From positions 460,766 to 524,765 of the forward strand of contig JAKEKT010000013.1 in NCBI GenBank assembly GCA_021495925.1: DNA of 64,000 nucleotides, in the 5' to 3' direction. A program made the translations under genes and the position numbers. Below, in pieces: positions 31,626 to 42,167 of the stretch. The notes below the pieces were generated by a model. It saw only the letters and a program-made list of their open reading frames with translations, did no database searches and was not told where the DNA came from. Every line of letters starts with the position of its first letter. The stretch's first letter is position 1. The DNA comes from Diplodia intermedia. Lineage: Eukaryota; Ascomycota; Dothideomycetes; Botryosphaeriales; Botryosphaeriaceae.

Positions 31626-33987
31626 ATGTCCAAATCCTGCGTGCGGCCCTTCAAATGCTCCGTCTGTTCACGGCCCTTTACTCGACAAGTAATGCGCCCT
31701 CCCCAAACCCGGAGACAAGACTGACCTTCTGAACGCGCGACAGGAGAACTTGAAGCGACATGTACAAACACGTCAGTCTGTCATCTAAGTAGCCTGGATC
31801 AGTTTTGATTGTCTATTTCAGACCACCCCAGCGCGGTCTCGCGGTCCTACCCATGTCCGCAATGCGACGCTCGATTCTCGAGAAGGTATCTTCATTTGCA
31901 AGAGGCGTATATAGCTATCGGGCTGATGATAAAGTCAGCGATCTCAGGAAGCGACACATCAGGAATTGCCACCCTTCGATTGAGATGATCCCGCCTGCCG
32001 TGCCATGGCAGTCAATCGAGGACGAGTTCTGTCTGCCGTCGACTCAAGGCCTGGACCACGATGATGCAGTATGTGCGAACGACGTCTCAGTTGGAAAAGG
32101 CGCTGTCTAATGAGTTTGCAGGATCTGTATCTGGGGCTCAATGCTCTACCGGTAAAGCGAGCAGCACCGTATGTCAGTCTCTGCTACTTGCATGCGTGTC
32201 ATCTCACTATGACGCAGTGAATGTAAACTTTGTCAAGCGTTTTTCCGAAAGTTCCACCCAACTATGCCAACACTGCATGAGCCTACTTTCGAGGTTGACA
32301 CGGCACCAAAGGCATTGCTCACTGCTGTCAGATGCATCGGCTCTCTGTACGGGTCAGCGGAATCCAGGTTCTCGGCTAGTAGAAAGTTCTTTGAGGATGG
32401 CTACCACGCCCTGGAAGACTACGTGAGCTTTCATCATATTATGACAGCAAATTTTGATTGACACATTCCAGACAAGGGAGCACCGCAGCAGGTTTCAAGA
32501 AACATGGGTACTCCAGGCATACATCTTGCTCGAAGCCTATGGAATCTACATGTGCGATGACTCCCTGTTGTCAAAGGCCCAGAACATCCACCATGCCCTG
32601 GTCGGCGCCATCAGAGACTTGCAGATGACCCACGACGGCCATGCATCCCGACTGGAAACTCCAAACTCGCCCGAAGTCATGCCAGCCATGGCCGAAAACG
32701 ACGCCGGGACGCTTCAGAAACGGTGGCTCGACTTCATCCAGGAAGAGTCACGAAAGAGGTTCGCTCGCCCCACACTCCTACGAACTCACTCATGTACTCA
32801 CCGACATCAGATGCATCTACTCCATCTACCTCCTCGACTCCCAACTCTCCATCGCCTGCAACCTGCGCCCGCAAATCTCCGCGCTGGAGATAAAATACGA
32901 CCTCCCCTGCGCCGACGACCTGTGGAGCGCACGCACAGCCGCAGCGTGGGAGTCCACCCGCACCCAACACTTCCGCTCCTTCAACGAGCCCGACGACCAT
33001 TTCGCCTCGGACGAAGCCAAGCCATCCGAAGGCTCACTCTACGGCAGCACGCAGGACCTTCTGCACGCCCACTCCTCCGGCTCCCGCCACCCGCCCCCAC
33101 CACCACCATCCCCCACCCTCCGCCTGCTCTGGTACTCGCCCTTCGCCGCCCTCGTGCTAGTCACACAGCTCCAAATGACCGCGCGCGAACTCACCCACGC
33201 CAGCTGCCTCCTCGAGCGGCCGCGCGCCGCCGCCACCACCCAACGCAGCCTCTCCATCCTCACCGAAGCCCAGCACGGCCAGATATCGCAGGCATTGCGC
33301 AACATCGCCGAGCTGATCCCGCCGCGCCGTCGGCCCACCACCACTACCACCACCACCAACAACAGCAGCGGAACCCCCACCCCCACCACCGCCGGCAGCA
33401 GCAGCAACAACAGCAACACCTTCGCCCCCCTCTGGCACGCCTTCTGGCTCACCCACCACTACACCTCCATCACCCTCTCGCACCCGGACGCGCTTCTCGT
33501 CACCGGCGTCGTCGAGACGACGACCCTGCCCGCCGCCATCGCGACGGCCGCCCACCTCGCGCGCCCGCGCGCGCGCCGCGCCAACCGCGATGTATACGAG
33601 GACCGCGATGTCTTCCGCATCCTGCGGGACCTGGAGGGGGCGTTGGGGGAGATCGCTGGGGTGGCGGAGGAGGAGGTGGAGGGTGAGCATCCGTTCGTCA
33701 CGTTGTTGGCGTTGAAGGTTTGTCTCGTGGGGTGGCGGATTGTGCGGTTGACGATGGGGGGGGAGGGGGGCCCGAAGGGGTTTGTGTTGGGGAGTGTTAT
33801 GGGGGCGATTGGGGAGGGGGCCGGGTTGGAGGCCGAGGTCAGGTATTTGAGGTGGGTGAGGGAGGCGCTGGGGAGGAGGAGTGTTTGGCCCGTGGGCGGG
33901 TGGGAGGCGGCGATTGTGGATGAGGCGCTGGCGGGGGCGGTGGAGTATGCCGCCGTGGTGAGGGAGAGTGGGTCGGGCGGGGTGTGA
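31626..33987 (+). CDS. C2H2 zinc-finger transcription factor with Fungal_trans domain
   Basis: Eight exons (31626-31688, 31744-31771, 31822-31885, 31939-32068, 32122-32168, 32218-32422, 32472-32758, 32811-33987) with introns of 49-55 bp, all in frame, give about 666 residues. Two C2H2 fingers: C11-x2-C14...H27-x3-H31 and C42-x2-C45...H58-x4-H63 (FKCSVCSRPFTRQENLKRH, YPCPQCDARFSRSDLRKRH). The fungal regulatory middle domain starts at CQAFFRKFHPTMPTLHEPTF and continues through EESRKRCIYSIYLLDSQLS. A Thr/Ser/Asn tract (TTTTTTTNNSS) lies in the C-terminal third. The donor of intron 7 (GTTCGC) is unusual, but its splice restores the conserved SRKRxxYSIYLLD block. Target genes unknown. Confidence 0.88.
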
Positions 33988-34179
33988 GGATGGTTTCGGT
34001 CTGTGGTAGGTATGGAGGCACGTTGGACCGGATGCGTGTCTAAAGAGTCTATTCGAGCCAAGGTATACGTCATATACTCATGTTTTTTATCTTCCTGAGG
34101 CCAGAAGGCATTTGGTTCATGCCAGTAGCCACGCTTTTACACCAGCAGCCACTCGTTTCAGTGCCGGTAGACATTCGAC

Positions 34180-34697
34180 TCACGCCGGCGCCTTGTCTCC
34201 CACATTCGCCAGAACGTACGGCTCGCCATCCACGTTTACATAAATTGGTTCCGGCTTGATCCGCCAGTAATACTCGTGAATCCCCGGATGCTTTTCCGTC
34301 TACTTCTTCGCAAATACTTGTCACTCCGCATCAGCAAACAACCCAACAAACAGGCATCCACCACCGCCCAAGAAGACAGAAACGGGAAGAAAGAACTCAC
34401 AAATTGATACCCCCTCGCCAACGCGTCCACAACAAACAAATCAGTCGCCGTCAGCCCCTCCCCAACAAGAAACTTCTTCCCACCCCTCACCTCCCTGACC
34501 ACCACCTCCAGCATCGCTTCGCACCCTTCCTCGGCCTTCGCCAACACCTCGGGACTCGACGGCGCCTTCCCAATAACCGGGTCGATCCAACCCATGATCG
34601 GCGGCAGCAACTCGCCATTCGCAAAGCTCGCCCACCACCGCAGCACCGTCGCCTCCTCCTCCTCCAGTGACCTCCCCAACAGCGTCGTCGCCGGGTC
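34180..34697 (-). pseudogene. Glutathione S-transferase, C-terminal half only
   Basis: Two exons fit: 34401-34697 and 34180-34299, joined by a 101-bp GTGAGT..GTAG intron. They encode a GST C-terminal domain of the EF1B-gamma-like type: LLGRSLEEEEATVLRWWASF, ELLPPIMGWI, KFLVGEGLTATDLFVVDAL, then HPGIHEYYWRIKPEPIYV and a stop. An acceptor-like GTAG lies just before the first exon, but upstream (to about 35160) I find no exon for the thioredoxin-like glutathione-binding domain. The gene therefore looks cut at its 5' end, perhaps by a rearrangement near 34.7 kb; a distant exon or a separate start cannot be fully excluded. Confidence 0.5.
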
Positions 34698-35192
34698 CTA
34701 CTTCGCAACTACAAAAGGTCCGAGTCAGAGTCTTCTCTCTCCCTTCAGCACAAACACCCACTAGCGAGAAGCTACCTTCACGTGGTAAGCTACCTCTAAT
34801 CATTCTTAGGGTTCCAGGTCAGGCAGGCCGTCCAGTCCGTGCCAGGACAACTGCGTGGTATAACTGGGACTACAGAATACGGTTGCTAGTCAATGCAATC
34901 ACAAGGTAATAGCGCCCGGCCGCCGGCTCCAACAGCCAGAGCTTGAGCACGATCGGGAGCTAAATCGAACACGGGATCACCTACGCGGTCATACAGCTGG
35001 TTCTCATTTTGTTGAAGATCGGATACCATCGAAAGTATGGAGGTTTTTGTGCGTTCCGCAACTTACTGTTTTCTACAGCCTCGAAGCTTCGTCCTCTGTT
35101 GTCTGCCTGAACCCGTCATCCTGCATCGCATTCGCCCGCGGGTAGTCAAGGATTGTTGGATACGAACACCACCAACACGGCAGCCGTGACAC
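34698..35192. other. Intergenic at possible breakpoint
   Basis: No exon for the missing GST N-terminal domain, no transposon signature and no repeat that I can see. Confidence 0.35.
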
Positions 35193-35712
35193 TCATCGTA
35201 GCCAACGGCGAAGACCGGGGCACGAGGTCACAGCGAAACAGAATACGATAATAAACATCACAATCTTGAGCAGCTCCGACAGCAACGGGAGCGGAACCAC
35301 CAGAACAGCTGCTTTAAAACAATGCAAACAAGGAAGCAAAAAATGCCTTTGATGGCGCTGATAAAGTTTTGTGACGTCAGCTCGGCCTGCTGCTCTTCGT
35401 CTCGATCCGGCCCTGTGCTCCGACGATTTTTCCAGACTTGCCACGCCGCACTCAGCAAGCAATTTAGCCCATTCTCGAGGAGTGGGAGGATCCGTGTCCA
35501 TCTATCAACCGCGGCATTTGCGCAGTCTACACTAATAGCGGTATCGCTCGCGTCTTCGGCCGTCTGAAGCTGTTTGAGATTGGAAGGCAATTTCCCCGCC
35601 GCCAGGAGGTGAAGTAATGGCTGGGCTCCACTCGTTTAAGGACTACATCAAGACAGATGAGGGCGAAAGGAATTAACTGTACAGCAGAGCCGCTCAGGGA
35701 AACCAAAGACAT
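35193..35712 (-). pseudogene. Broken small gene of unknown family
   Basis: From the ATG at 35712 the frame reads MSMSLVSLSGSAVQLIPFAL and DVVLKRVEPSHYFTS. A +1 shift near 35600 leads to LPSNLKQLQTAEDASDTAIS, RILPLLENGLNCLLSAAWQV and a hydrophobic SAIKGIFCFLVCIVLKQLFW. The two pieces read as one helical protein in different frames. No normal intron joins them, so a frame break is likely. A GSAVQLI start followed by LPSNLKQL is reminiscent of small N-terminal domains of fungal NLR proteins, but this is too weak to name. Confidence 0.3.
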
Positions 35713-35745
35713 AGACATAAGGATCTGTTCAGAATATTCATAGGC

Positions 35746-36036
35746 TCATCGCCGTCGCTCATGGCGATTGTAGACGGTGGATGGCGGCGCTTTCGCAACT
35801 ATCACTGAATCGAAGGAACACGCGGCCAAGTTGAACCGTGGCCAGCATTTGCGCCAAACAAATACCTTTCGCTCAACATTCGTATTGAACCACATGATAG
35901 TGTTTGGTTCGTCTCTGTAGCTATGATTGTGGTTGCCATACAGTCGGTCGCCTTGGCATGGACTGTCCTTATGAGGTACCAGTATAAAGAGGTAAGGATC
36001 CAAGGCAAGTTGCCACCTGTTGACGCCGCTTAACAT
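35746..36036 (-). CDS. Hypothetical 96-residue frame
   Basis: An ATG-started frame with good protein-like composition: MLSGVNRWQLALDPYLFILV, PNTIMWFNTNVERKVFVWRK, and a basic end. It has no signal peptide or membrane segment and no known motif. It may be a fragment of a longer lost gene, since the neighbours on both sides are broken. Confidence 0.3.
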   Translation of the reverse strand: MLSGVNRWQLALDPYLFILVPHKDSPCQGDRLYGNHNHSYRDEPNTIMWFNTNVERKVFVWRKCWPRFNLAACSFDSVIVAKAPPSTVYNRHERRR

Positions 36037-36088
36037 GGAAATTCGAGAACGTAAAGGCAGTGCCTAGTACAACAAACTCAATTTTTCC

Positions 36089-36877
36089 ATGGCTGGATTC
36101 CCGCTGTCGGTCTGTTTGGCCATTTTAGAACTTGCGCCATGCAAGCTGTTTAAAAGACTCTCCCTCTGTTTGTTGACAAAGAATTCCGACAGCCCCCCAA
36201 GACTCTCGAGCATGGTCTACGAGCACTCGGAAACAACGGTTGTGAAGGCATACTTCCACCGCGACCGTAGCCTGCGCGCCCTTAACGTCGAACGCTACAT
36301 CTACCAGCGCCTAGCCAAACACGACCCATACCCATATATCGCCCGGCTCCACGCCATAGATGGCGACCTCCTCATCCTTGAACGGTAAGAGTGCACGATC
36401 CGTCAGCATCTATAGGAACTCCTCCGGGAAAGGGGCCAGATCCCACCATCTCAACATGTCTTCCGCTGGGCTTACCATGTGGCTCAGGCTCTCCAACACG
36501 TCCATTCGTTCAATGTATGGCAAGTCGACATTGGTCTGCACAACGTTCTTCTGGACAAGGGCCACGCTCGACTCTCCGATTTCGCGGGTTCGTCAATAGA
36601 CGGAAATACACCACAGGTCGTCCCCAATGATCATTCCCAGGATCCGGACATCCATCAGGCGACCATGCGCAACTCCGTTTCAAACAGGCCCGCCATTTCA
36701 GCAGTTCGACGTACTTTTGCAACGGCTTGGGCGAGGCGTGTGGCAACGAGTGAGTGGCTCGGCGATGCGGGCGATAAGGAAGAGGACGTGAAAAGCGCAT
36801 GGATGATGGGGGGGCAACGGGCGGTCGTGGTATTCTGTATAGCATTCGGGTTGCTGCTATATATTGGGGAGAGGTAG
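36089..36877 (+). pseudogene. Kinase-like gene with two in-frame stops
   Basis: One frame encodes a protein-kinase fold throughout: TTVVKAYFHRDRSLRALNVE (beta-3 lysine and helix C region), YIARLHAIDGDLLILER (hinge), GQIPPSQHVFRWAYHVAQAL, HSFNVWQVDIGLHNVLLD (catalytic loop with QVD in place of HRD) and LSDFAGSS (DFA in place of DFG). The frame is cut by TAA at 36386 and TAG at 36413, both in the hinge region; either could come from a Gln codon by C-to-T change. A GTAAGA..CTATAG interval of 31 bp covers the stops but is too short and out of phase for an intron. The gene is most likely dead. Its homologues often act as regulatory, weakly or non-catalytic kinases. Confidence 0.55.
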
Positions 36878-37528
36878 GTCGCGTAGTAGCGCCGGTGGAT
36901 GTACGATCTCCGGCGGCATCTCGCGCAGCACGGCCGGCGGCGTCGACGTCGCCAGCTCCGCGCGCGCCTCCTGCACCTCCTTCCCCCGCGGATTTATGAG
37001 ACTGTTGGCGGCGACGCCGCCGGTGGGCTGTTGTGTAAAGCGAAAGACCGCCGGCGAGAGGGTGAGGTGGGACATTCCGGTCTCAGAATCGCTGTTACAA
37101 ACAACGTACGGGCGGGTGCCGCCGGTCTTTGCCTCGCCAGCTAATCGTTTCGGGGGAGCACCGGCGGGGAACCTTTTTCGACCACGTTTGCCCGTAGGAC
37201 GTTCTACCTGTTGTTGTTCGTAGGTAGGAGGGACTTTGGAGAAACGAGAAAGGTTACACGTTGCTGGCCAGGTTGGAAACGGCGGAGGTCGGTACGTATG
37301 GGGGCATGGGTTGCCGTAGGCTTCCTCAACAGAGCACTCTGTGCCCGCAGCTGGCCCTTGGCGTGCGAGGGAAATTTCGTCAATGTAGTCACGCAGCGTG
37401 TCGGTCGGCTCCGTCCGTCCCTGTGCAAGCTCTTGGTATCTCCACCCGCATGAAACAATGCCGAGGTCGCGGCCGGTGCACCGCCAGACGTAGGATGACT
37501 TCCAGTACCCATGGCGTGCGGCGCGAAA
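36857..37528 (-). CDS. Unrecognised exon, Cys/Trp-containing, no start in frame
   Basis: A continuous 223-codon open frame, from a TAA at 37529-37531 to the stop at 36857. The first ATG is at 37075, but the sequence before it is clearly protein-like: HGYWKSSYVWRCTGRDLGIV, SCGWRYQELAQGRTEPTD, TLRDYIDEISLARQGPAAG, and NPCPHTYRPPPFPTWPATCN. A basic block (GKRGRKRFPAGAPPKR) and a C-terminal tail follow. It should be the last exon of a gene whose first exon lies upstream, possibly the fragment starting at 37993. I do not know the family. Confidence 0.4.
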   Translation of the reverse strand, partial: FRAARHGYWKSSYVWRCTGRDLGIVSCGWRYQELAQGRTEPTDTLRDYIDEISLARQGPAAGTECSVEEAYGNPCPHTYRPPPFPTWPATCNLSRFSKVPPTYEQQQVERPTGKRGRKRFPAGAPPKRLAGEAKTGGTRPYVVCNSDSETGMSHLTLSPAVFRFTQQPTGGVAANSLINPRGKEVQEARAELATSTPPAVLREMPPEIVHPPALLRDLPLPNI

Positions 37529-37747
37529 TTAGGGGTATCCATGTCGACGGGAATGGGCTGTCGGATGCTATCTGACAAAAGGTACGGCTACTTCGATAAA
37601 AAGGAGAGCCTGCTCCAGGCTAGCGCTGTATGAAGTGGGGTTATTGTTTGAACAATGCGCCGACCCGGAATACCGCGGGAAACCGGAGTACGACGGACGG
37701 ATTGAAATTGGCAGGTGCGGAGAGCACGGGCTTCGGTGCGTGCGAAC

Positions 37748-37993
37748 TCAGGAAGAGCGGGAGCTCAGAGCCCGATAAAGAGGGTATTCATTGGTTAGGT
37801 TTAAGAAGCAGGGGTTCCTGCACGTGCCATATGGCGGTGAGGTGAGTGGCCTGGTCGCGGCGATGTTGTCGGGGTGGGAGATAAAGCGTAGCACGGCGAG
37901 GCCGGCTGGATTGGAGTCGTCGGCGTATTTGCTATATTGCGCGATATGGTATCGGCCTTTGTAGTGGACGATGGTGAGCTGTTGTAAACTCAT
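37748..37993 (-). CDS. First-exon fragment, HYKGRYHIAQYS type
   Basis: The ATG at 37993 opens MSLQQLTIVHYKGRYHIAQY, then YADDSNPAGLAVLRFISHPD. A short beta-strand start with (V/I)HxxGRYxxAQY and a Gly-rich turn, then LxFxSDPxNI, is found at the N-terminus of a large fungal family of unknown function. After FISHPDNIA the frame loses that character, while another frame continues with QATHLTAIWHVQEPLLLKP, so a frame break or missed splice is likely near 37855. It may belong with the exon at 36857-37528. Confidence 0.35.
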   Translation of the reverse strand: MSLQQLTIVHYKGRYHIAQYSKYADDSNPAGLAVLRFISHPDNIAATRPLTSPPYGTCRNPCFLNLTNEYPLYRALSSRSS

Positions 37994-38670
37994 GTTAGCT
38001 GGAAGTGATGTAATGCGGATTAGCTTGAAGGACGGGGAGAGACGGGTGGTTTGTATAGACGAACAGAGCCGAGTGCGGGCGACTGTGGCACTTCTTAAGA
38101 CTTGGTTATATGAGGACGTCGTGAAGGGCGGGTAATAACGATAACGTAATCTGGTAAGATTGGTGGAGGGCCTGCCCGCGGTTCGCCCCGCCCCGGCGAC
38201 CCGCTGGCTGGCGCGGCCCGTGCCGAGCGCTTTCCCACGTGTCCGCGCTCTTCCGGCTCTCTCCGTCCACTCCCTACTAAGAACAAGGTAATAAGTCCGT
38301 TATCCATAAACTTCTTTTGACGAGATCATGCCCTATCAAGTGATTCGTGATCATGCACAGAAGTGAGTTCCTTCTTCTTCCCTTCTATGTAACGAGACCG
38401 TTCCACCCTATCGCATCGCCATACTTTATGAGGGCGCCCCTGTTTTGGGTATCCGACAAAGATTGGCAATAAAGGGCGCAAACATTTCTTTTGTTTTTTC
38501 TGCTTTGTTTCTTGCCCTATCTCTTGGGACGAGATAATCCCACCCCCATCCCCCCCACGCTCTTCCAACAAGCAAAGAAGAAGAAAAAAGGAAAAAGAAA
38601 GAAACAAGAGAGCATGAAGACACACGCACCTCGTATGCCGCTGATCGGGCCACAAGCGCCCGACCAGTCC
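37994..38670. other. Intergenic, no gene seen
   Basis: Contains a GC-rich segment (38160-38280) and a purine-rich tract (38565-38615, AAG/GAAA repeats) near the 3' end of the oxygenase gene. No exon recognised. Confidence 0.35.
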
Positions 38671-40005
38671 CTACTGCGCCGTGTGGCTCGTCAAGACCCA
38701 ACCCTCGTCCGGCTCGTGGGAATCGAAGCGCAGCGCGCCGAACTTGCGGAGCAGCCACTGGCCGGCCGTCATGACGTCGGCCCGCGGACCAAAGGAAGCA
38801 GACTCGGGCACGAGCTCGCCCTTCAGGCCGACCATGGGCGTGTCGTCCTCGGGACGGCGCATGTACGCGAACGAGTAGCGGGTGGCCATGGGGCGGCCGG
38901 GCAGCGGCACGACGCGATGCAGGCAAGAGCGCAGCCGGCCATTGGACAGCAGCGCCATGGCGTCGCCAAGGTTGACGACGGCGCGCCCGGGCGACGGGTT
39001 GACGAAGCGCCACCCGTCGCCCCCCTCATCCTCCTCCCCCTCATCCTCCTCCTCCCGCTTGATCTGCAGCCCCGGCTGCTTGCTGAACAGCACCGTCAGC
39101 GAGCCCAGGTCCGTGTGCGGGCTCTGCGGCGCCCCGCGCTCGCCCGCTTGCTGCGCGTGGTACTTGAGCAGCCGCAGCATGTCCGATGATGGCACCTCGG
39201 CCCGGTGCCGCTGCGCCAGCGTCTCTGCCCCGCCAGCGAGTCCCAACGTGCGCGAGAAGCTGTGCAGGATCGCTGTCGTGGCTTCGTTGACCGCCGAGGT
39301 GAACTCGCGCAGTGCCTCCGCGTGCCGCGCCACGACCGCCGGGTGCTGCGCTGTCGCCGCGCCGGGCCCATTCAAGCCCAGCATGGTATCTTTACTTATC
39401 TGGGGTTGGAGCATCAGTGAGAAGAAAGGTTGGAGGAGAGGGAGAGGGCAAGTTATTACAGCATAGCTCTCGAAGCCGTCTCTGTTGCCGCTGATGCCTG
39501 CGTCGTTGTCGTCAACTAACAGTGCAAAGAGCCCATTATGCCGACTGACTTGCCTCCGTGGTTGCGTCCGACAGGCTTGTATCTGAGAAGGGGAATTGTT
39601 GTCAGCCTGGGTCTCGGCAATAAATATCACGCTTGCTCCATTGACGTACCCGTTCAACTTCCTGGCTCCGCCAATATGGTCAACGTCGTACGCGAGCTTC
39701 TGTTCTTCTTCAAGGCTAAAGAGCTCCTCAGCGAGGTCGTAGATGGCCTCGGATGCCGCGAGAAGACGTCCAGGACGCCCTTCGGCATCCAGAAGGTTGA
39801 GGTGGAAGACTCCGCAGCCGGTTCCTGCCTGAAGCAGCTTCGCCTCCTCCATGGGATCAGCCATTTGCAGACGAATGAGAGAAATGTCCTCCACAACCGC
39901 CACCGGGGCTGGCGCCATGGTAGCGACGTCGGGCTTGCTGTCCTCGAACGGGATAGGCTGGTGAGAAACGACACCCGTGACTCCGGGATAAATGCCGACT
40001 GCCAT
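38671..40005 (-). CDS. 2-oxoglutarate/Fe(II) oxygenase, isopenicillin N synthase-like
   Basis: Four exons (39650-40005, 39550-39582, 39460-39490, 38671-39399) with introns of 59-67 bp give 382 residues. Splicing restores KLNGYKPVGRN and NGNRDGFESYAISKDTMLGL, hallmark blocks of fungal DIOX_N/2OG-FeII_Oxy proteins; without it the frame happens to stay open, which could mislead. The iron ligands are H235 and D237 (SPHTDLGSL) and H301 (LHRVVPLPG), and the 2-oxoglutarate anchor is R314-x-S316 (RYSF). An unusual acidic insert (EEEDEGEEDEGGD, about 257-269) sits in the jelly-roll. TATAAAT lies about 65 bp upstream. Such enzymes hydroxylate or desaturate small molecules; no biosynthetic cluster is evident here. 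Confidence 0.92.
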   Translation of the reverse strand: MAVGIYPGVTGVVSHQPIPFEDSKPDVATMAPAPVAVVEDISLIRLQMADPMEEAKLLQAGTGCGVFHLNLLDAEGRPGRLLAASEAIYDLAEELFSLEEEQKLAYDVDHIGGARKLNGYVNGASVIFIAETQADNNSPSQIQACRTQPRRQVSRHNGLFALLVDDNDAGISGNRDGFESYAVITCPLPLLQPFFSLMLQPQISKDTMLGLNGPGAATAQHPAVVARHAEALREFTSAVNEATTAILHSFSRTLGLAGGAETLAQRHRAEVPSSDMLRLLKYHAQQAGERGAPQSPHTDLGSLTVLFSKQPGLQIKREEEDEGEEDEGGDGWRFVNPSPGRAVVNLGDAMALLSNGRLRSCLHRVVPLPGRPMATRYSFAYMRRPEDDTPMVGLKGELVPESASFGPRADVMTAGQWLLRKFGALRFDSHEPDEGWVLTSHTAQ

Positions 40006-42167
40006 TGCTGCTGTCTAGAGATCGCAGTCTGGCAGGGCACGGATTAGGCTAATACCGCAGACGATTTATACCGTCACCCGCCGGCCAGCAAAACGGTCAC
40101 TTGGCAAATACTTCTGACTTGATAGAGCCATCGGGGAGATCCGCTCATGCCGAGCGCGGAGAGCGAGGACCCCCAGCAAAAGTTTCCATTCGCCAAGCTT
40201 CGAACTCCAGAACTCCACATGGAAGGACAAGAGAATGGCGGTGGGGGTTTCATCGAATCCTTGCCGGGCCTCGGCCATCGTGTGATGCGATCGCTATTGC
40301 TCATCATGTTTTAATACGGCAGTGATTATCGACGTGTTAAGCGTCGAGACAAACCGAGAGAGTGAGGTAGCTGCGCGATTTTAGTACATAGCCGGGCGAC
40401 CCGCGATGCGACAGGGCTACACGGCCAACCAGGTCCTCCACCTACTAACGGATTAGCATTATAGTCGGGAAACCGAGGAACCGAGAGACGCCGTCACTCG
40501 TGTACCAAAAAAAGCAGTTTAATTCGTAGGAGCAGCCACCCCCTATTCTAAGGCGCTGTTGTTCTTCGGCTACAGCACGAGCACGATGGCAGGCCGTCAC
40601 GGGGCTTATAAATCATATAATAGGTTGCTAGGGGGATCATTACATATACAATGGCACCTTCACGTTAACTGTAGAGAGGTGGGTTTAACCTCCGTTAGCG
40701 TCCTACAATCGGAGAGACAGAGAGACCGAGAGATAGTTTCGCCCCATCTCTATCGTGGCGGGTGGGTCTACAGTATAGGTTAAGGTGTCTCGGAGGCAGC
40801 TCCGTTTCCGAAATTCGAAGGCCTCGGCGCCATCGGTGGGTCCTATAGCCAAGCTAATATGGTCCAACAAACTCGCTCACTAGAGCCGAGGCCGCCGTGG
40901 AAGACGCGATCCACAAGAGATTCAACGGAGGCTATGTCGACATGTAGAATAGCTTGGAGCACGGTGGAGCAGCATCCGCTGATACATCCCTGTCTGCGGG
41001 TTGCTGCCTCCTATACACTGATACTCGCTTTGTGCATGCCACGGCAGGCCCGCCGTAGCGTAGCGTAGCGTGAGGGCTGTAGAAAGCGCCGAAGCTACCC
41101 GCTCAGTGAGATAAGATGCGTTTTCGGCAGATAATGCTCCCATTGGGTACTTGAAGGAGCAGAGTCGTGTCACGCAGGCGGTTCCTCCGCCATTGAGCAT
41201 ACTGACCTTCTCCAAAGGGCATTCGCGGAGTGGCTCTTTTCACGGCTATCGGAGGGTATCACAGCTTGGTCACTCTCACTTCGCTATTTATCTAGTAAAG
41301 CAATGAATAATGGCAACGTTTACCCGTGTCTGATCAACGCAGTGGTTAGTGTTGGGTATCTACAGCTGGTCATCTCTGAGTGTCGCTAACCCTTGCCGTC
41401 TGCTTCCTGCAGTCCTTTTCTTAATCTACAGCCAGTTAGAGTGCTATCGGGAGAGCAGTGTGCCATCCTCGTTCAGCGTGCAGGTCACTCGCTCTGCGAT
41501 ACCGAGATCAGTTCTCTAGCCCCCGTCATGTAATCACGAGTCACACGAGATTGATGCTCCATCCTCGGAAGCGGGCCTCTTCCTGCGTCCAGACGATAAA
41601 TGACCCCCAAGTCCTGTGCCAGAACTACGCATCAAGCTCTACGCCCGACCACCCCGTCGAGCCTAAAATACAGAGAGAGAGGATGATCTCCCAGACCTCG
41701 CAAACCAGTAAACATCAAAGCGTGGGCAATCATGTACACTGTAAGTTCGAACGTAGGTCTTCTACTTTGCAATTATCCGAGGTTTGCGGCCGAGGACCAC
41801 GGCCACACGCCAGAGCAAGATTTCTCTTGGGTCAAAGTTGAGGATTGCCCTCCGGCTCCCGAAGACCTCTCTTGGGACCATTGTGACCATCTGCGCCCAT
41901 TCTGCGATGATCACTCTTGGGCCTAACTTGGCGATGGTTCAAATCTTGCGGCAGAAGATTAGGACCGCACGCCGGAGCACGGTTTAGCCGAGTCAAAGGG
42001 AGCTAGGGCCTATGGTAGAAATAGGCCTAGAGGAGAAGTAGTACACGCAATTATTCATCCCTCCACACTTTCACCGCGCTGACGAGGAAGTAAACACGGC
42101 AATACATTATATAAGCTAAGAATCCGCGCGGCAGACAGCCAGGCTTTACAGTTCCATTCTACCACTC
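40006..42167. other. 2.1-kb region without a secure gene
   Basis: The left edge is the oxygenase promoter (TATAAA at 40065-40070, minus strand). A frame at 41732-41926 (plus) encodes 64 residues with three similar units (QDFSWV, EDLSWD, DDHSWA) and overlaps the diverged duplication at 41781-42010. A leftward frame at 40922-41215 has plausible composition but no motif. Nothing else is supported. Confidence 0.3.
41781..42010 (+). repeat. Diverged 162-base duplication
   Basis: Segments at about 41783-41840 and 41945-42000 align: CTTGCGGC...GACCGCACGCC against TTTGCGGC...GGCCACACGCC, with later GAGTCAAAG / GGGTCAAAG. Over the first 40 aligned bases I count 11 differences, of which 8 are transitions. 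This is suggestive of repeat-induced point mutation but the sample is small. Confidence 0.45.

Noticed and set aside
36380..36416. A 31-base GTAAGA..CTATAG intron that would remove both stops of the kinase-like gene
   Set aside because: Too short for fungal splicing, and its removal shifts the frame away from the kinase sequence.
41925..41965. T-arm-like GGTTCAAATC, considered for a tRNA
   Set aside because: The flanking bases do not form a five-base-pair T stem and no acceptor stem or anticodon arm can be drawn.
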